DNA from: Mycolicibacterium sp. GF69
GTDB taxonomy: Bacteria; Actinomycetota; Actinomycetes; Mycobacteriales; Mycobacteriaceae
Reading direction: 5' to 3'
Length of the DNA stretch: 64,000 nucleotides
Assembly (NCBI RefSeq): GCF_003284965.1
Contig: NZ_QMEW01000005.1
Span: 161,132 to 225,131, forward strand
Shown here piece by piece: positions 1-8,640 of the stretch (position 1 is the stretch's first letter; the number at the start of each line of letters is the position of its first letter). The notes below the pieces were generated by a model. That model did no database searches. It had not been told where the DNA came from and was given only the letters and a program-made list of their open reading frames with translations. The position numbers were made by a program, and so were the translations under genes.

Positions 1-40
1 CGCTGCCCACCACGACGACGTCGTACTCCTGACCAGTCAT
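1..40 (-). CDS. kstD: 3-ketosteroid delta1-dehydrogenase, N-terminal fragment
   Basis: Only the first 13 codons lie in the window, reading MTGQEYDVVVVGS. This is the start of a Rossmann FAD-binding fold (hydrophobic strand followed by GSG/GAG). It starts at an ATG and diverges from hsaE. In mycobacterial cholesterol loci the gene divergent from hsaE is kstD, the flavoenzyme that adds the C1-C2 double bond to the steroid A ring. The family assignment therefore rests on synteny plus the FAD-type N-terminus; any flavoprotein would fit the residues alone. Confidence 0.65.
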   Translation of the reverse strand, partial: MTGQEYDVVVVGS

Positions 41-41
41 G

Positions 42-55
42 TAGAACACGTTATA
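42..55. promoter_or_regulatory. KstR operator between kstD and hsaE
   Basis: TAGAACACGTTATA fits the known mycobacterial KstR pattern TnnAACnnGTTnnA exactly. It begins 2 bp from the leftward kstD start codon and ends 59 bp before the hsaE ATG, so it can repress both directions. A possible -10 hexamer for hsaE, TAGAAT, follows at 54-59. Binding is inferred from the motif. Confidence 0.8.
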
Positions 56-113
56 GAATTGCCTGGCCGACCCACAACCGCGCCGGTCAACAGAACAAGG
101 GGACTTCATAAGT

Positions 114-899
114 ATGCTCAGTGATCAGGTGCGCGAGCAGCTTGCCGCCGACCTCGCGCAGGCCGAGCGCAGCCGGGTCCCGATCGCACCGCTGACCGAC
201 GCCCACCCCGACATCGATGTTGTCGACGCTTACGAGATCCAGTTGATCAACATCCGCCAGCGGGTCGCCGAGGGCGCCCGGGTCATCGGCCACAAGGTGG
301 GGCTGTCGTCGAAGGCCATGCAACAGATGATGAACGTCGACGAACCCGACTACGGGCACCTGCTCGACGAGATGGCCGTCCGCGAAGACAAGGCCGTCAA
401 GTCGGCCGACTACCTCTATCCCCGCGTCGAGGTGGAGGTCGGCTTCATCCTCGCCGACGACCTGCCGGGCGCCGGATGCACCGAGGACGACGTGCTGGCG
501 GCGACGGCGGCGTTCGCACCCGCCATCGAGTTGATCGACACCCGTATCAAGGATTGGAAGATCAAGCTCTGCGACACGATCGCCGACAACGCGTCGTCGG
601 CGGGCTGGGTGCTCGGTGAGAACCGGGTCTCGCCGAAGGACATCGACATCACCGCCATCGACGCCGTGCTGACCCGCAACGGCGAGGTGGTGGCAAAGGG
701 CCGCAGCGATGCGGTGCTGGGCAATCCGGTGACCGCGGTGGCGTGGCTGGCGCGCAAGGTCGACAGTTTCGGCGTCCGCCTCAAGGCCGGTGACATCGTG
801 CTGCCGGGGTCGTGTACGAAAGCGTTCGACGCCACTCCCGGCGCCGAGTACGTAGCAGACTTCGCCGGGCTGGGCTCGGTGCACCTGAGTTTCGAGTAG
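114..899 (+). CDS. hsaE: 2-hydroxyhexa-2,4-dienoate / 2-hydroxypentadienoate hydratase
   Basis: The 261-residue product matches the MhpD/TodG hydratase group of the FAH superfamily, the usual length for HsaE. It hydrates 2-hydroxyhexa-2,4-dienoate, released from the steroid A ring by HsaD, to 4-hydroxy-2-oxohexanoate in the cytoplasm. The N-terminal helical part (about residues 1-60) is followed by the FAH-type barrel with acidic metal-ligand candidates in the stretch around VEVEVGFILADD (about residues 104-115). A Shine-Dalgarno run (aagggga, 97-103) precedes the ATG. The stop is followed 9 bp later by hsaG, making hsaE the first gene of an hsaE-hsaG-hsaF operon behind a KstR box. Confidence 0.9.
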   Translation: MLSDQVREQLAADLAQAERSRVPIAPLTDAHPDIDVVDAYEIQLINIRQRVAEGARVIGHKVGLSSKAMQQMMNVDEPDYGHLLDEMAVREDKAVKSADYLYPRVEVEVGFILADDLPGAGCTEDDVLAATAAFAPAIELIDTRIKDWKIKLCDTIADNASSAGWVLGENRVSPKDIDITAIDAVLTRNGEVVAKGRSDAVLGNPVTAVAWLARKVDSFGVRLKAGDIVLPGSCTKAFDATPGAEYVADFAGLGSVHLSFE

Positions 900-908
900 A
901 GGAGCGAT

Positions 909-1823
909 ATGCCCAAAGCAAGCGTCGCCGTCGTCGGATCGGGCAACATCAGCACCGATCTGCTGTACAAACTGCTGCGCTCGGAGTGGCTGGAGCCGCG
1001 CTGGATGATCGGCATCGACCCGGAGAGCGAGGGGCTCGCCCGCGCCCGCAAGCTCGGGTTGGAGACCTCGCACGAAGGCGTGGACTGGCTGCTGGCGCAA
1101 AGCGAGAAGCCCGACCTGGTGTTCGAGGCCACCAGCGCCTACGTGCACCGCGACGCAGCACCGAAATATGCGGAGGCCGGTATCCGCGCGATCGACCTGA
1201 CGCCGGCGGCCATCGGGCCGGGCGTGATTCCGCCGGCCAATCTGCGTGCGCACCTCGACGCGCCGAACGTCAACATGGTCACCTGCGGCGGCCAGGCCAC
1301 CATCCCGATGGTGTACGCGGTGAGCCGTGTCGTGGATGTGCCGTATGCCGAGATCGTGGCGTCGGTGTCGTCGGCCTCGGCCGGCCCGGGCACCCGCGCC
1401 AACATCGACGAGTTCACCAAGACCACCAGCGCCGGCGTGCAGAACATCGGCGGCGCCCAGCGGGGTAAGGCGATCATCATCCTCAACCCGGCCGAACCGC
1501 CGATGATCATGCGCGACACCATCTTCTGCGCGATTCCGGAAGATGCCGATCACGCCGCGATCACGCAGTCGATCAAAGACGTCGTGGCCGAGGTGCAGAC
1601 CTATGTCCCCGGCTACCGGTTGCTCAACGAACCGCAGTTCGACGAACCGTCGGTGGTCAACGGCGGCAACCATCTCGTCACCACGTTCGTCGAAGTCGAG
1701 GGTGCGGGCGACTATCTGCCGCCCTACGCTGGAAACCTGGACATCATGACCGCCGCGGCCACCAAGGTGGGCGAGGAGATCGCGAAGGAAGTACTCGCAG
1801 CGACTACTGGAGGTCACGCATGA
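909..1823 (+). CDS. hsaG: Acetaldehyde/propionaldehyde dehydrogenase (acylating)
   Basis: The 304-residue product has the N-terminal NAD-binding motif [16 protein letters not shown] (about residues 6-21). The catalytic Cys lies in [11 protein letters not shown], near residue 124. These features define the BphJ/DmpF acylating aldehyde dehydrogenases. HsaG receives the aldehyde made by HsaF through a protein channel and oxidises it with CoA and NAD+, giving propionyl-CoA from cholesterol ring fragments. It sits 9 bp after hsaE (gagg ahead of the ATG) and its stop overlaps the hsaF ATG, as expected for partners that form a complex. Confidence 0.92.
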   Translation: MPKASVAVVGSGNISTDLLYKLLRSEWLEPRWMIGIDPESEGLARARKLGLETSHEGVDWLLAQSEKPDLVFEATSAYVHRDAAPKYAEAGIRAIDLTPAAIGPGVIPPANLRAHLDAPNVNMVTCGGQATIPMVYAVSRVVDVPYAEIVASVSSASAGPGTRANIDEFTKTTSAGVQNIGGAQRGKAIIILNPAEPPMIMRDTIFCAIPEDADHAAITQSIKDVVAEVQTYVPGYRLLNEPQFDEPSVVNGGNHLVTTFVEVEGAGDYLPPYAGNLDIMTAAATKVGEEIAKEVLAATTGGHA

Positions 1824-2902
1824 GTACCGACGACATCTACTTCAACCCGATCTGGGACGTCCGGATGACGGACACCTCGCTGCGCGACGGCTCGCACCAC
1901 AAACGTCACCAGTTCACCAAGGACGAGGTGCACGCGATCGTCGCGGCGCTCGATGCCGCGGGCGTTCCCGTCATCGAGGTGACCCACGGCGACGGGCTCG
2001 GCGGCTCCAGCTTCAACTACGGCTTCTCCAAGACCCCGGAGCAGGAGCTGATCAAGCTGGCCGCCGAGACGGTGACCGAGTCCAAGATCGCCTTCCTGAT
2101 GCTGCCGGGTGTGGGCACCAAGGAGGACATCAAAGAGGCGCAGAACAACGGCGGTTCGATCTGCCGCATAGCGACTCACTGCACCGAGGCCGACGTGTCG
2201 ATCCAGCACTTCGGGCTGGCCCGCGAACTGGGGCTCGAGACCGTCGGCTTCCTGATGATGAGCCACACGATCCCGCCGGAGAAGCTGGCCGCACAGGCCC
2301 GCATCATGGCCGACGCCGGCTGCCAGTGCGTCTATGTCGTCGACTCGGCGGGGGCGCTGGTGCTCGAGGGCGTGCGCGACCGCGTTGCGGCGTTGGTGGC
2401 CGAACTCGGCGACGACGCCCAGGTGGGCTTCCACGGGCACGAGAACCTCGGGCTCGGCGTCGCCAACTCGATCGAGGCGGTGCGCGCGGGCGCCAAGCAG
2501 ATCGACGGGTCATGCCGCCGGTTCGGCGCCGGCGCGGGCAACGCACCGGTCGAGGCGCTGATCGGGGTGTTCGACAAGATCGGCGTGAAGACCGGTATCG
2601 ACTTCTTCGACATCGCCGACGCCGCCGAAGAGGTCGTCGCACCGGCGATGCCCGCCGAATGCCTGCTGGACCGCAACGCGCTGATCATGGGCTACTCGGG
2701 GGTGTACTCCAGCTTCCTCAAGCACGCGATCCGCCAGTCCGAGCGTTACGGTGTGCCGGCGCATCAGCTGTTGCACCGGGCCGGTCAGCGCAAGCTCATC
2801 GGTGGTCAGGAGGACCAGCTGATCGACATCGCGCTGGAGCTCAAACGCGAACTGGGGGCACCCGCGGCGCAGCCAGGCGAAGACGGCGCAAAGACCGGCT
2901 AG
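1820..2902 (+). CDS. hsaF: 4-hydroxy-2-oxovalerate/oxohexanoate aldolase
   Basis: The 360-residue protein belongs to the HMGL-like DmpG/BphI aldolases. The N-terminal [12 protein letters not shown] motif (about residues 14-25) holds the catalytic Arg-Asp and metal-ligand residues. The later [16 protein letters not shown] stretch (about residues 202-217) supplies the His-x-His metal ligands. It cleaves 4-hydroxy-2-oxohexanoate to pyruvate and propionaldehyde and hands the aldehyde to HsaG. The ATG overlaps the last four bases of hsaG (ATGA), which implies translational coupling. It ends the operon; the next gene is convergent and ends 11 bp away. Confidence 0.92.
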   Translation: MSTDDIYFNPIWDVRMTDTSLRDGSHHKRHQFTKDEVHAIVAALDAAGVPVIEVTHGDGLGGSSFNYGFSKTPEQELIKLAAETVTESKIAFLMLPGVGTKEDIKEAQNNGGSICRIATHCTEADVSIQHFGLARELGLETVGFLMMSHTIPPEKLAAQARIMADAGCQCVYVVDSAGALVLEGVRDRVAALVAELGDDAQVGFHGHENLGLGVANSIEAVRAGAKQIDGSCRRFGAGAGNAPVEALIGVFDKIGVKTGIDFFDIADAAEEVVAPAMPAECLLDRNALIMGYSGVYSSFLKHAIRQSERYGVPAHQLLHRAGQRKLIGGQEDQLIDIALELKRELGAPAAQPGEDGAKTG

Positions 2903-2913
2903 CGACGGCTTGA

Positions 2914-3555
2914 TCAACGGGCTCGGCTACGCACTTTTCGAGTCAGCCACACCGCGACCAGCACGCCGACGGCGGCCAGGACCCCGTACTGGTAGCGCGA
3001 CGTCCACATGGACACGGCTTCCCAGTTGTCCCCCAACTTGAAGCCGGCCACCACCAGCAGGCTGTTCCATACCGCGCTGCCCGCGGCCGTCAGTGCGACG
3101 AATCGGACGAAGGGCATGCAGTACATTCCGGCGGGAATCGAGACGAGGCTGCGGACGACGGGAATCATCCGGCCGACCAACACCGCCACGGATCCGTAGC
3201 GACGAAACCATGCCTCGCTCTTCGCGAGATCGTCGGCGGAGAAGAACGGTAGTCGCGCGACCAACCGGTGCACGCGGTCGCGTCCAAGGCGGGCACCCAC
3301 CAGATACAGCACGATGGCGCCCACCACGGAACCCACCGTCGTCCCGACGATGGCTTCCCCCAGCGACATTTCACCGCGCGCCGCAGATAGGCCTGCCAGC
3401 GGCAGGATGATCTCGCTCGGCAGTGGGGGGAAGATGTTCTCCGCGGCGATGACTGCGCCCGCACCCACGCCGCCGAGCCGGTCCATCAACGACACCGCCC
3501 AACCGGCCACTCCCCCGACGCTTGGGGCTGCGTCCGCGACCAGGGTCACGGTCAT
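2914..3555 (-). CDS. DedA family integral membrane protein
   Basis: This 213-residue membrane protein has the DedA/SNARE-associated signature. The segment ENIFPPLPSEIILPLAG (about residues 30-46) carries the conserved Glu/Pro residues, and GRMIPVVRSLVSIPAGM carries the conserved Arg/Pro motif. Further hydrophobic segments lie at about residues 60-82 and 140-165 and at the C-terminus. DedA proteins act in lipid-carrier and membrane homeostasis, several as undecaprenyl-phosphate or phospholipid translocases; which lipid applies here is unknown. The ATG at 3555 was chosen because the reading frame further upstream is Arg/Pro-rich, unlike this family. It converges on hsaF and diverges from recQ, and looks like an insertion in the steroid locus. 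Confidence 0.85.
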   Translation of the reverse strand: MTVTLVADAAPSVGGVAGWAVSLMDRLGGVGAGAVIAAENIFPPLPSEIILPLAGLSAARGEMSLGEAIVGTTVGSVVGAIVLYLVGARLGRDRVHRLVARLPFFSADDLAKSEAWFRRYGSVAVLVGRMIPVVRSLVSIPAGMYCMPFVRFVALTAAGSAVWNSLLVVAGFKLGDNWEAVSMWTSRYQYGVLAAVGVLVAVWLTRKVRSRAR

Positions 3556-3576
3556 GGTGCCGTCCCCCGGTTGGCG

Positions 3577-3634
3577 CGAACGTGGGTTACCCGCACGTCT
3601 GATCGGGAATTGGCGTGCGGGTAACCCACGTTCG
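3577..3634. repeat. Perfect 21-bp inverted repeat, 16-nt loop
   Basis: The left arm 3577-3597 (cgaacgtgggttacccgcac plus g) is the exact reverse complement of the right arm 3614-3634. They are separated by 16 nt. The repeat lies between the divergent dedA and recQ-like starts, so it is not placed as a terminator for either. There is no T-run. It may be a cruciform/hairpin element, an operator or a dispersed intergenic repeat. Confidence 0.85.
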
Positions 3635-3783
3635 GCGCGTCCTAGGCCGCGGCACGTGGCACCGGTAGAGCACCATTGATCAGCTCCGTACAGCTTGGGA
3701 TTGCGGCGACACGTCAGCGGCATACCCCGCCGCTTCCGAGGTAACCCTGCTTGGTCGTCAGACTCGACCGGCACGATGGGGAC

Positions 3784-5871
3784 ATGGCGACCCGCGAACA
3801 GGCTCAGTCGATTCTCGAGCAGTTGGCAGGCCCGACGGCGAGGTTGCGCGACGATCAGTGGGCGGCGATCGAGGCGCTGGTGGTGCACCGGCGCCGCGCC
3901 CTAGTCGTACAGCGCACTGGCTGGGGTAAGTCCGCGGTCTACTTCATCGCGGCCAAACTGCTGCGCGCCGAGGGACACGGTGCCACGGTGATCGTGTCGC
4001 CGTTGCTGGCGCTGATGCGCAACCAGGTCGCGGCAGCCGAACGGGCCGGTGTGCGCGCCGCCACCATCAACTCGAGCAACGTCGCCGAATGGGACGACAT
4101 CCACCGCCGAGTTCAGCGCGGTGAACTCGACGTCCTGCTCGTCAGCCCGGAACGGCTGAACAACCCCGACTTTCGCGATGAGGTGCTGCCCGCGCTGGCG
4201 CGCGACGCCGGCTTGGTGGTGGTGGACGAGGCGCACTGTGTCTCGGACTGGGGTCATGACTTCCGGCCCGACTATCGGCGTATCCGCACGCTGATCGCCG
4301 AACTCGGCGCCGACATCCCCGTGCTGGCGACGACCGCGACCGCCAACGACCGGGTGGTCGCCGACGTCGCCGCGCAGCTGGGCGTCGGTGGGGGTGACAC
4401 GCTGGTGCTGCGCGGCGGGCTGGACCGCGAGTCGCTCCGGCTGTCGGTGGTCAAGGCGGGCAACCCTGCGCAACGCGCGGCTTGGCTTGCGGCGCATCTC
4501 GATTCGCTGCCGGATTCGGGAATCGTCTACACGCTGACCGTGGCGCAGGCACACGACATCGCTGCACTGCTGCGCGAACAGGGACACCCGGTCGCGGCGT
4601 ACACGGGTTCGACCGAGGCCGCCGAACGCGCACAACTCGAAGCGGACCTGCTGGCCAACCGGGTCAAGGCGCTGATCGCGACGTCGGCGCTCGGCATGGG
4701 CTTCGACAAGCCCGACCTCGGCTTCGTCGTACATCTCGGCGCTCCGTCCTCGCCGATCGCCTATTACCAGCAGGTGGGCCGCGCCGGCCGGTCCACCGCG
4801 AGCGCCGAGGTGGTCCTCCTGCCCGGTCGCGAGGACCAGGATGTCTGGCGGTACTTCTCGTCGGTGGCGTTCCCTTCGGAAGCGATGGTGCGCAACGTCA
4901 TTCGTGCTCTCGATCCCGGACGCCCGCAGTCGACGGCCGCACTCGAACCGCTCGTCGACCTCAACCGCACCCGCTTGGAGATGGTGCTCAAGGTGCTCGA
5001 TGTCGACGGTGCGGTCCGGCGCGTGAAGGGCGGCTGGGTCGGTACCGGACAGGAGTGGGAGTACGACGAAGCGCGCTACCGAAAGCTCGACGAGGCGCGC
5101 AAGCAAGAACAACAGGCGATGCTCGAGTACCAGACCACCGACCGCTGCCGGATGGAGTTTCTGCGGGCCCAACTCGACGATCCCGAACTGTCCGAGGGCC
5201 AGCGCTGCGGCCGCTGCGACAACTGCACGGGCGCGCGCTACGACGCCGCGGTCGATGCCGGCGCCGAGGCGGACACCAGGGCGCGGCTCATGCGACCCGG
5301 GGTGGAGATCACGCCGCGCAAGCAATGGCCGTCCGGGTTGAGCGTGCTCGGGCTGGAGCTCAAGGGCAGGATCGGTGACGGCCCCGCTGCCGGACGAGCC
5401 ATCGGCCGCCTGACCGATCTCGGCTGGGGCGCCCGCTTGCGTCGGTTACTCGATGAACCGGATTCCGAAGTTCCGGCAGATGTCGTGCAGGCCGCGGTGC
5501 AGGTGTTGGCCGCCTGGGAGTGGGAGATCCGCCCGACCGCGGTGCTGGCGCTCGATTCGGACACGCACCCGATGCTGATCACCTCCCTGGCCGGCGAACT
5601 TGCCCGGCTCGGGCGCCTGACAGATCTGGGTGTCCTGAGATACGCGCCCGGGCGCAGGCCAGTGACCGCGGCGAACTCCGCCTATCGCGTGGCGGCGTTG
5701 CAGGGTGCCTGGGACGCGCCCGATCCCGCGTTGTTCGCCACAACCGACGGCCCGGTACTGCTCGTCGACGATGTGACCGACACGGGCTGGACGCTGACCA
5801 TGGCATCGCGCCTGGTCAGAACCGCTGGCGCGACGGCCGTACTGCCGTTTGCGCTGGCCAGCGCCAGTTAA
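3784..5871 (+). CDS. RecQ-family ATP-dependent DNA helicase fused to a PRTase-like domain
   Basis: The 695-residue protein starts at ATG 3784. RecQ features in order: Walker A QRTGWGKS (43-50), DEAH box (148-151), helicase C-domain with QQVGRAGR (about 325-332), and a RecQ zinc site made of a Cys followed by CGRCDNC (about 455-482). These give ATP-driven 3'-5' unwinding of DNA in recombination and repair. In place of a standard HRDC tail the last ~150 residues end in LLVDDVTDTGWT (about 659-670), the PRPP-loop signature of type I phosphoribosyltransferases. Such RecQ-PRTase proteins occur in actinobacteria, but the role of the PRTase part is unclear. The gene is flanked by the dedA inverted repeat and a haemophore-like gene and has no visible tie to steroid catabolism. 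Confidence 0.85.
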   Translation: MATREQAQSILEQLAGPTARLRDDQWAAIEALVVHRRRALVVQRTGWGKSAVYFIAAKLLRAEGHGATVIVSPLLALMRNQVAAAERAGVRAATINSSNVAEWDDIHRRVQRGELDVLLVSPERLNNPDFRDEVLPALARDAGLVVVDEAHCVSDWGHDFRPDYRRIRTLIAELGADIPVLATTATANDRVVADVAAQLGVGGGDTLVLRGGLDRESLRLSVVKAGNPAQRAAWLAAHLDSLPDSGIVYTLTVAQAHDIAALLREQGHPVAAYTGSTEAAERAQLEADLLANRVKALIATSALGMGFDKPDLGFVVHLGAPSSPIAYYQQVGRAGRSTASAEVVLLPGREDQDVWRYFSSVAFPSEAMVRNVIRALDPGRPQSTAALEPLVDLNRTRLEMVLKVLDVDGAVRRVKGGWVGTGQEWEYDEARYRKLDEARKQEQQAMLEYQTTDRCRMEFLRAQLDDPELSEGQRCGRCDNCTGARYDAAVDAGAEADTRARLMRPGVEITPRKQWPSGLSVLGLELKGRIGDGPAAGRAIGRLTDLGWGARLRRLLDEPDSEVPADVVQAAVQVLAAWEWEIRPTAVLALDSDTHPMLITSLAGELARLGRLTDLGVLRYAPGRRPVTAANSAYRVAALQGAWDAPDPALFATTDGPVLLVDDVTDTGWTLTMASRLVRTAGATAVLPFALASAS

Positions 5872-6004
5872 GCGGACTTCCGGCGAAACTGTCACGGCCG
5901 GTCGCCGAAAATGCGCTCTGCACTGGCGTTTGTTTAGCTTCCCCCCGGAGCCGGTTACGCCTTCGGGGAGCGGCCACCGGGTCGCAGACCGAAGGGAGGG
6001 TTTC

Positions 6005-6427
6005 ATGAACCCCAGGAAGAATTTGTCCGCAACGACCGTGCGACGCGGCCTGTACGGCATGTTCGCCGGCGGCCTGCTTGCGTTCGGTTCCGCCGCGATC
6101 GTCATTCCGGTTGCCAACGCGCAACCGGCTCCGAGCCCGGCGCAGGACACCACATGCAGCGTGAGCGCGATCGCCAACACCTCAAGCACGGTGTCGGCCT
6201 CCACCAGCACCTACCTCGCCTCGAACCCCGAGGCCAATGAGGCGCTGACGGAGATCGCGGCGCAGCCGCAGGATCAGGCCACGCAGGCGTTCCGCACCTA
6301 CTTCGCGGAGAACCCGCAGGTCGAGTCCGAGCTGAAGGCGATCAATGAGCCGGCAGCGACGATCTCGAGCCAGTGTGGCATCGAGGTGACGCCGACACCG
6401 ATCTCGGCCGCCTTGACTGACGTCTGA
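6005..6427 (+). CDS. Secreted haemophore-like haem-binding protein
   Basis: The 140-residue product has a Sec signal peptide (basic start, hydrophobic core about 17-34, cleavage after VANA). The mature domain of about 100 residues begins with a Cys and ends with another (DTTCSV ... SSQCGI), with a YLASNPEANEALT-type helix and a YFAENPQVESEL helix between them. This pattern matches the small mycobacterial haem-binding (MHB, Rv0203-like) family that carries haem outside the cell. A strong Shine-Dalgarno (gaagggaggg, 5991-6000) fixes the ATG. It is a single gene followed by a hairpin terminator. Assignment is by pattern, so haem binding is inferred. Confidence 0.75.
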   Translation: MNPRKNLSATTVRRGLYGMFAGGLLAFGSAAIVIPVANAQPAPSPAQDTTCSVSAIANTSSTVSASTSTYLASNPEANEALTEIAAQPQDQATQAFRTYFAENPQVESELKAINEPAATISSQCGIEVTPTPISAALTDV

Positions 6428-6459
6428 GCCGCCTGACAACTGCATCATCTGTTTCACAG

Positions 6460-6491
6460 CTCACCGTGCTGGCCTCGGCCGGCGCGGTGAG
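6460..6491. terminator. Hairpin between convergent haemophore-like and iclR genes
   Basis: The 15-bp arms (ctcaccgtgctggcc and ggccggcgcggtgag) pair with two G-U wobbles around a very short tip. The hairpin lies 32 bp past the haemophore stop and 16 bp past the iclR stop. There is no T-tract, which is usual for mycobacterial terminators. It can serve both strands. Confidence 0.6.
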
Positions 6492-6507
6492 TGCTTTGCC
6501 GTCCTGG

Positions 6508-7425
6508 CTACCAGCCCGGCTTTTCGCCGCCCAGCTGGGCGGTCACCGCGTCGGCGGTCGCGACGAGCACGCGGGCCCGTTCAGTTATCTCGTTGTCGGT
6601 CAACGCCTTTCCGATGTGCAGCGACGCGACCATGACCTGACGTCGGTAGTGGTCGTAGATCGGCGCCGAGATCACGCTGATGTCATGACGCTTGCGGCCG
6701 TCGGCGTTCCCGCCGCGCAAGTAGACCCGCTCACCGATGTCGGACACCAATTCCCCGAGTAGTGCCCGTAATTCGTCCGGCAGACGGGTCGGCATCCCCG
6801 CCATCAGCGAATACAGCCGCCGCCCGCCCGGGGTCAGCCGTTCGACCAGGTAACCGTCCGAACGGCATTCGGCGATCACCCGGTTCAGCCGCGCGGTGTC
6901 GGTCAGCAGCGGCTTCCGCAACAAGACTGCGGGCTCTTTGGCCAACCAGTCGCGCGCAGCCTCCTCGTCCCACAGCACGAACATCAATCCGACGGGCGGG
7001 GCGAACGGATAGCTCTGGCCGACCACGACCCCGGGATCCGCGCCGGGAGGGGAGACCAGATCGAGCAGCGTGATGCGATCGTCGACAACGGCCGACAGCG
7101 CGGCGGTGACGCCGAAGCGCGACGACAACCGGCGCAGTTCCTCGCGAGCAGCCGGGCTCACCCGCAGGGCCTCCTGGGCGCGGTGCCCCAACGTGATGAG
7201 CGAGGGGCCCAGCCGGTAGGTCTTGTCGGTGGCATCACGCACCAGATAACCCGCGTCCGAGAGGGAGCTCACCACGCCCAGGCACGTCGGCTTGCTCAGA
7301 CCGGTGCGCCGCGCCAGTTCCGATACACCGAACCGCTGTTCGGGATGGCCGGCGAGGAAGTCGAGGACGCGCACGACGCGCTCGGTCGGCGGAGAGGCGC
7401 GGCCGGACGACTCGGCGCTGGACAT
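6508..7425 (-). CDS. IclR-family transcriptional regulator
   Basis: This 305-residue regulator has an N-terminal winged helix-turn-helix (about residues 15-75, including VSELARRTGLSKPTCLGVVSS split across the recognition helix). A C-terminal IclR effector domain (about 90-290) follows. IclR proteins control catabolic or stress genes in response to small acids. It is divergent from the KstR-boxed gene starting at 7511, and a near-palindrome resembling IclR sites lies between them at 7444-7459. It could autoregulate or co-control the neighbour; the effector is unknown. Confidence 0.85.
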   Translation of the reverse strand: MSSAESSGRASPPTERVVRVLDFLAGHPEQRFGVSELARRTGLSKPTCLGVVSSLSDAGYLVRDATDKTYRLGPSLITLGHRAQEALRVSPAAREELRRLSSRFGVTAALSAVVDDRITLLDLVSPPGADPGVVVGQSYPFAPPVGLMFVLWDEEAARDWLAKEPAVLLRKPLLTDTARLNRVIAECRSDGYLVERLTPGGRRLYSLMAGMPTRLPDELRALLGELVSDIGERVYLRGGNADGRKRHDISVISAPIYDHYRRQVMVASLHIGKALTDNEITERARVLVATADAVTAQLGGEKPGW

Positions 7426-7443
7426 AACGGCAGGCTACCTGTC

Positions 7444-7459
7444 GTTCCATATTTGAAAC
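7444..7459. promoter_or_regulatory. Candidate IclR operator
   Basis: GTTCCATATTTGAAAC is an imperfect palindrome with GTTCC / GAAAC ends, like the GTTCC...GGAAC sites bound by several IclR-family proteins. It lies 19 bp upstream of the iclR start and 27 bp before the adjacent KstR box. Function is inferred from form and position. Confidence 0.4.
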
Positions 7460-7485
7460 AACCTGGTCGATATATTGACTGCTGC

Positions 7486-7499
7486 TAGAACGCGTTCTA
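7486..7499. promoter_or_regulatory. KstR operator, perfect palindrome
   Basis: TAGAACGCGTTCTA is a fully symmetrical match to TnnAACnnGTTnnA. It overlaps a likely -10 hexamer TACTTT (7498-7503), which stands 7 nt before the GTG at 7511. If translation began at the upstream TTG at 7475 the operator would lie inside the coding region, which argues for the GTG start. Confidence 0.85.
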
Positions 7500-7510
7500 C
7501 TTTCAGTGGC

Positions 7511-8638
7511 GTGTACTCCCAACCGCTGATCGACGCGATCGCCGAAGCCGAGCACCTCGTCGCCACCGCACACTTCATCGAGTCCGAGGCCGACCTCCTC
7601 GAGGGTCTGCAGTACCTGGCCGGCTGCGTGGCGGCATGCACGCACCTGGCGTTCGATTACGACCGCGATCATCCGTTCATGCAGTCCGGTACCGGACCCT
7701 TCACCAAGATGGGTCTCGACAACCCGGACGCGCTGTACTACGGCACCCGGGTGCAGGCCGGGCACGAGTACGTCGTCAGCGGTAAGCGGGGCACGACGAC
7801 CGATCTGGCGTTTCAGATGCTCGGTGGCGAGTACACCGACGACAATGTCCCGCCCAGTCAGGCGGCGTTCGACGACCGCGAACTCGACATCGCCTCCGAC
7901 GGCACGTTCGAATGGCGGGTGACACCGACCAGCCCCTCGCAGTTGGTCATCCGGGAGGTCTACAACGACTGGTCGGCGCAGCGCGGTTACCTCAGCATCG
8001 CGCGCACCGACACCGCAGGCACCGCACCGCCGCCGCTCAACGTGCAGACGATCGAGAAGCGGTATGCCGTCGCGGGTAAACAACTCGTGCAGCGGGTCAA
8101 GACCTGGCTGCAGTTCCCGCAGTGGTTCTACAACAACCTACCGGTCAACACGATGGTGCCGCCGCGGCTCACACCCGGCGGACTGGCCACCCAGTACTCG
8201 TCGGTCGGGCACTTCGACCTGGCGCCCGACCGGGCCATGATCATCACGCTGCCGGTCAGCGATGCACCGTATCTCGGCTTCCAGTTGGGCAGCCTGTGGT
8301 ACATCTCGCTCGACTACATCAATCACCAGACATCGCTGAACGGCACTCAGGCACAGGCCGATCCCGACGACAAGATCCGCATCGTGGTGTCCGACGCGAA
8401 TCCCGGGGTGACCAACTGGTGTGAGACGCTCGGACATCGCAAAGGGTATCTACAGTTCCGCTGGCAGCGGTTGTCTCGGGAACTGACCGAGGCCGACGGG
8501 CCGTCGGTGGAGGTGCTCGACGTCGACAAGGTCGCCGACGCCCTGCCGTACTACGACAGCAACAAGATCTCTGAGGCGGATTGGCAGGCGCGAATCACGC
8601 TGCGGCAAAAGCAGATCCAGAATAGGATGGTTGGCTGA
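7511..8638 (+). CDS. KstR-regulated protein of unknown function (Rv3531c-like)
   Basis: The 375-residue product is soluble and shows no signal peptide. It heads a three-gene unit with an SDR and a sulfotransferase, the same order as Rv3531c-Rv3530c-Rv3529c in M. tuberculosis. The C-terminal third contains GSLWYISLDYINHQTSLN and NPGVTNWCETLGHRKG, which resemble the DUF1214 type of domain; no enzymatic residues can be named. The GTG at 7511 was chosen because the KstR palindrome and a -10 element lie just upstream, suggesting a leaderless mRNA; a TTG at 7475 is in frame but would put the operator inside the gene. Its function in sterol breakdown is not established. Confidence 0.7.
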   Translation: MYSQPLIDAIAEAEHLVATAHFIESEADLLEGLQYLAGCVAACTHLAFDYDRDHPFMQSGTGPFTKMGLDNPDALYYGTRVQAGHEYVVSGKRGTTTDLAFQMLGGEYTDDNVPPSQAAFDDRELDIASDGTFEWRVTPTSPSQLVIREVYNDWSAQRGYLSIARTDTAGTAPPPLNVQTIEKRYAVAGKQLVQRVKTWLQFPQWFYNNLPVNTMVPPRLTPGGLATQYSSVGHFDLAPDRAMIITLPVSDAPYLGFQLGSLWYISLDYINHQTSLNGTQAQADPDDKIRIVVSDANPGVTNWCETLGHRKGYLQFRWQRLSRELTEADGPSVEVLDVDKVADALPYYDSNKISEADWQARITLRQKQIQNRMVG

Positions 8639-8640
8639 GC

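Noticed and set aside
87..1817. Long minus-strand reading frame opposite hsaE and hsaG
   Set aside because: The product is Arg/His/Gly/Val-rich low-complexity sequence typical of antisense frames in high-GC DNA, and the plus strand encodes two well-recognised enzymes.
5880..5915. Hairpin after the recQ-like gene as terminator
   Set aside because: Only about 6-7 bp pair over a long loop, too weak to call.
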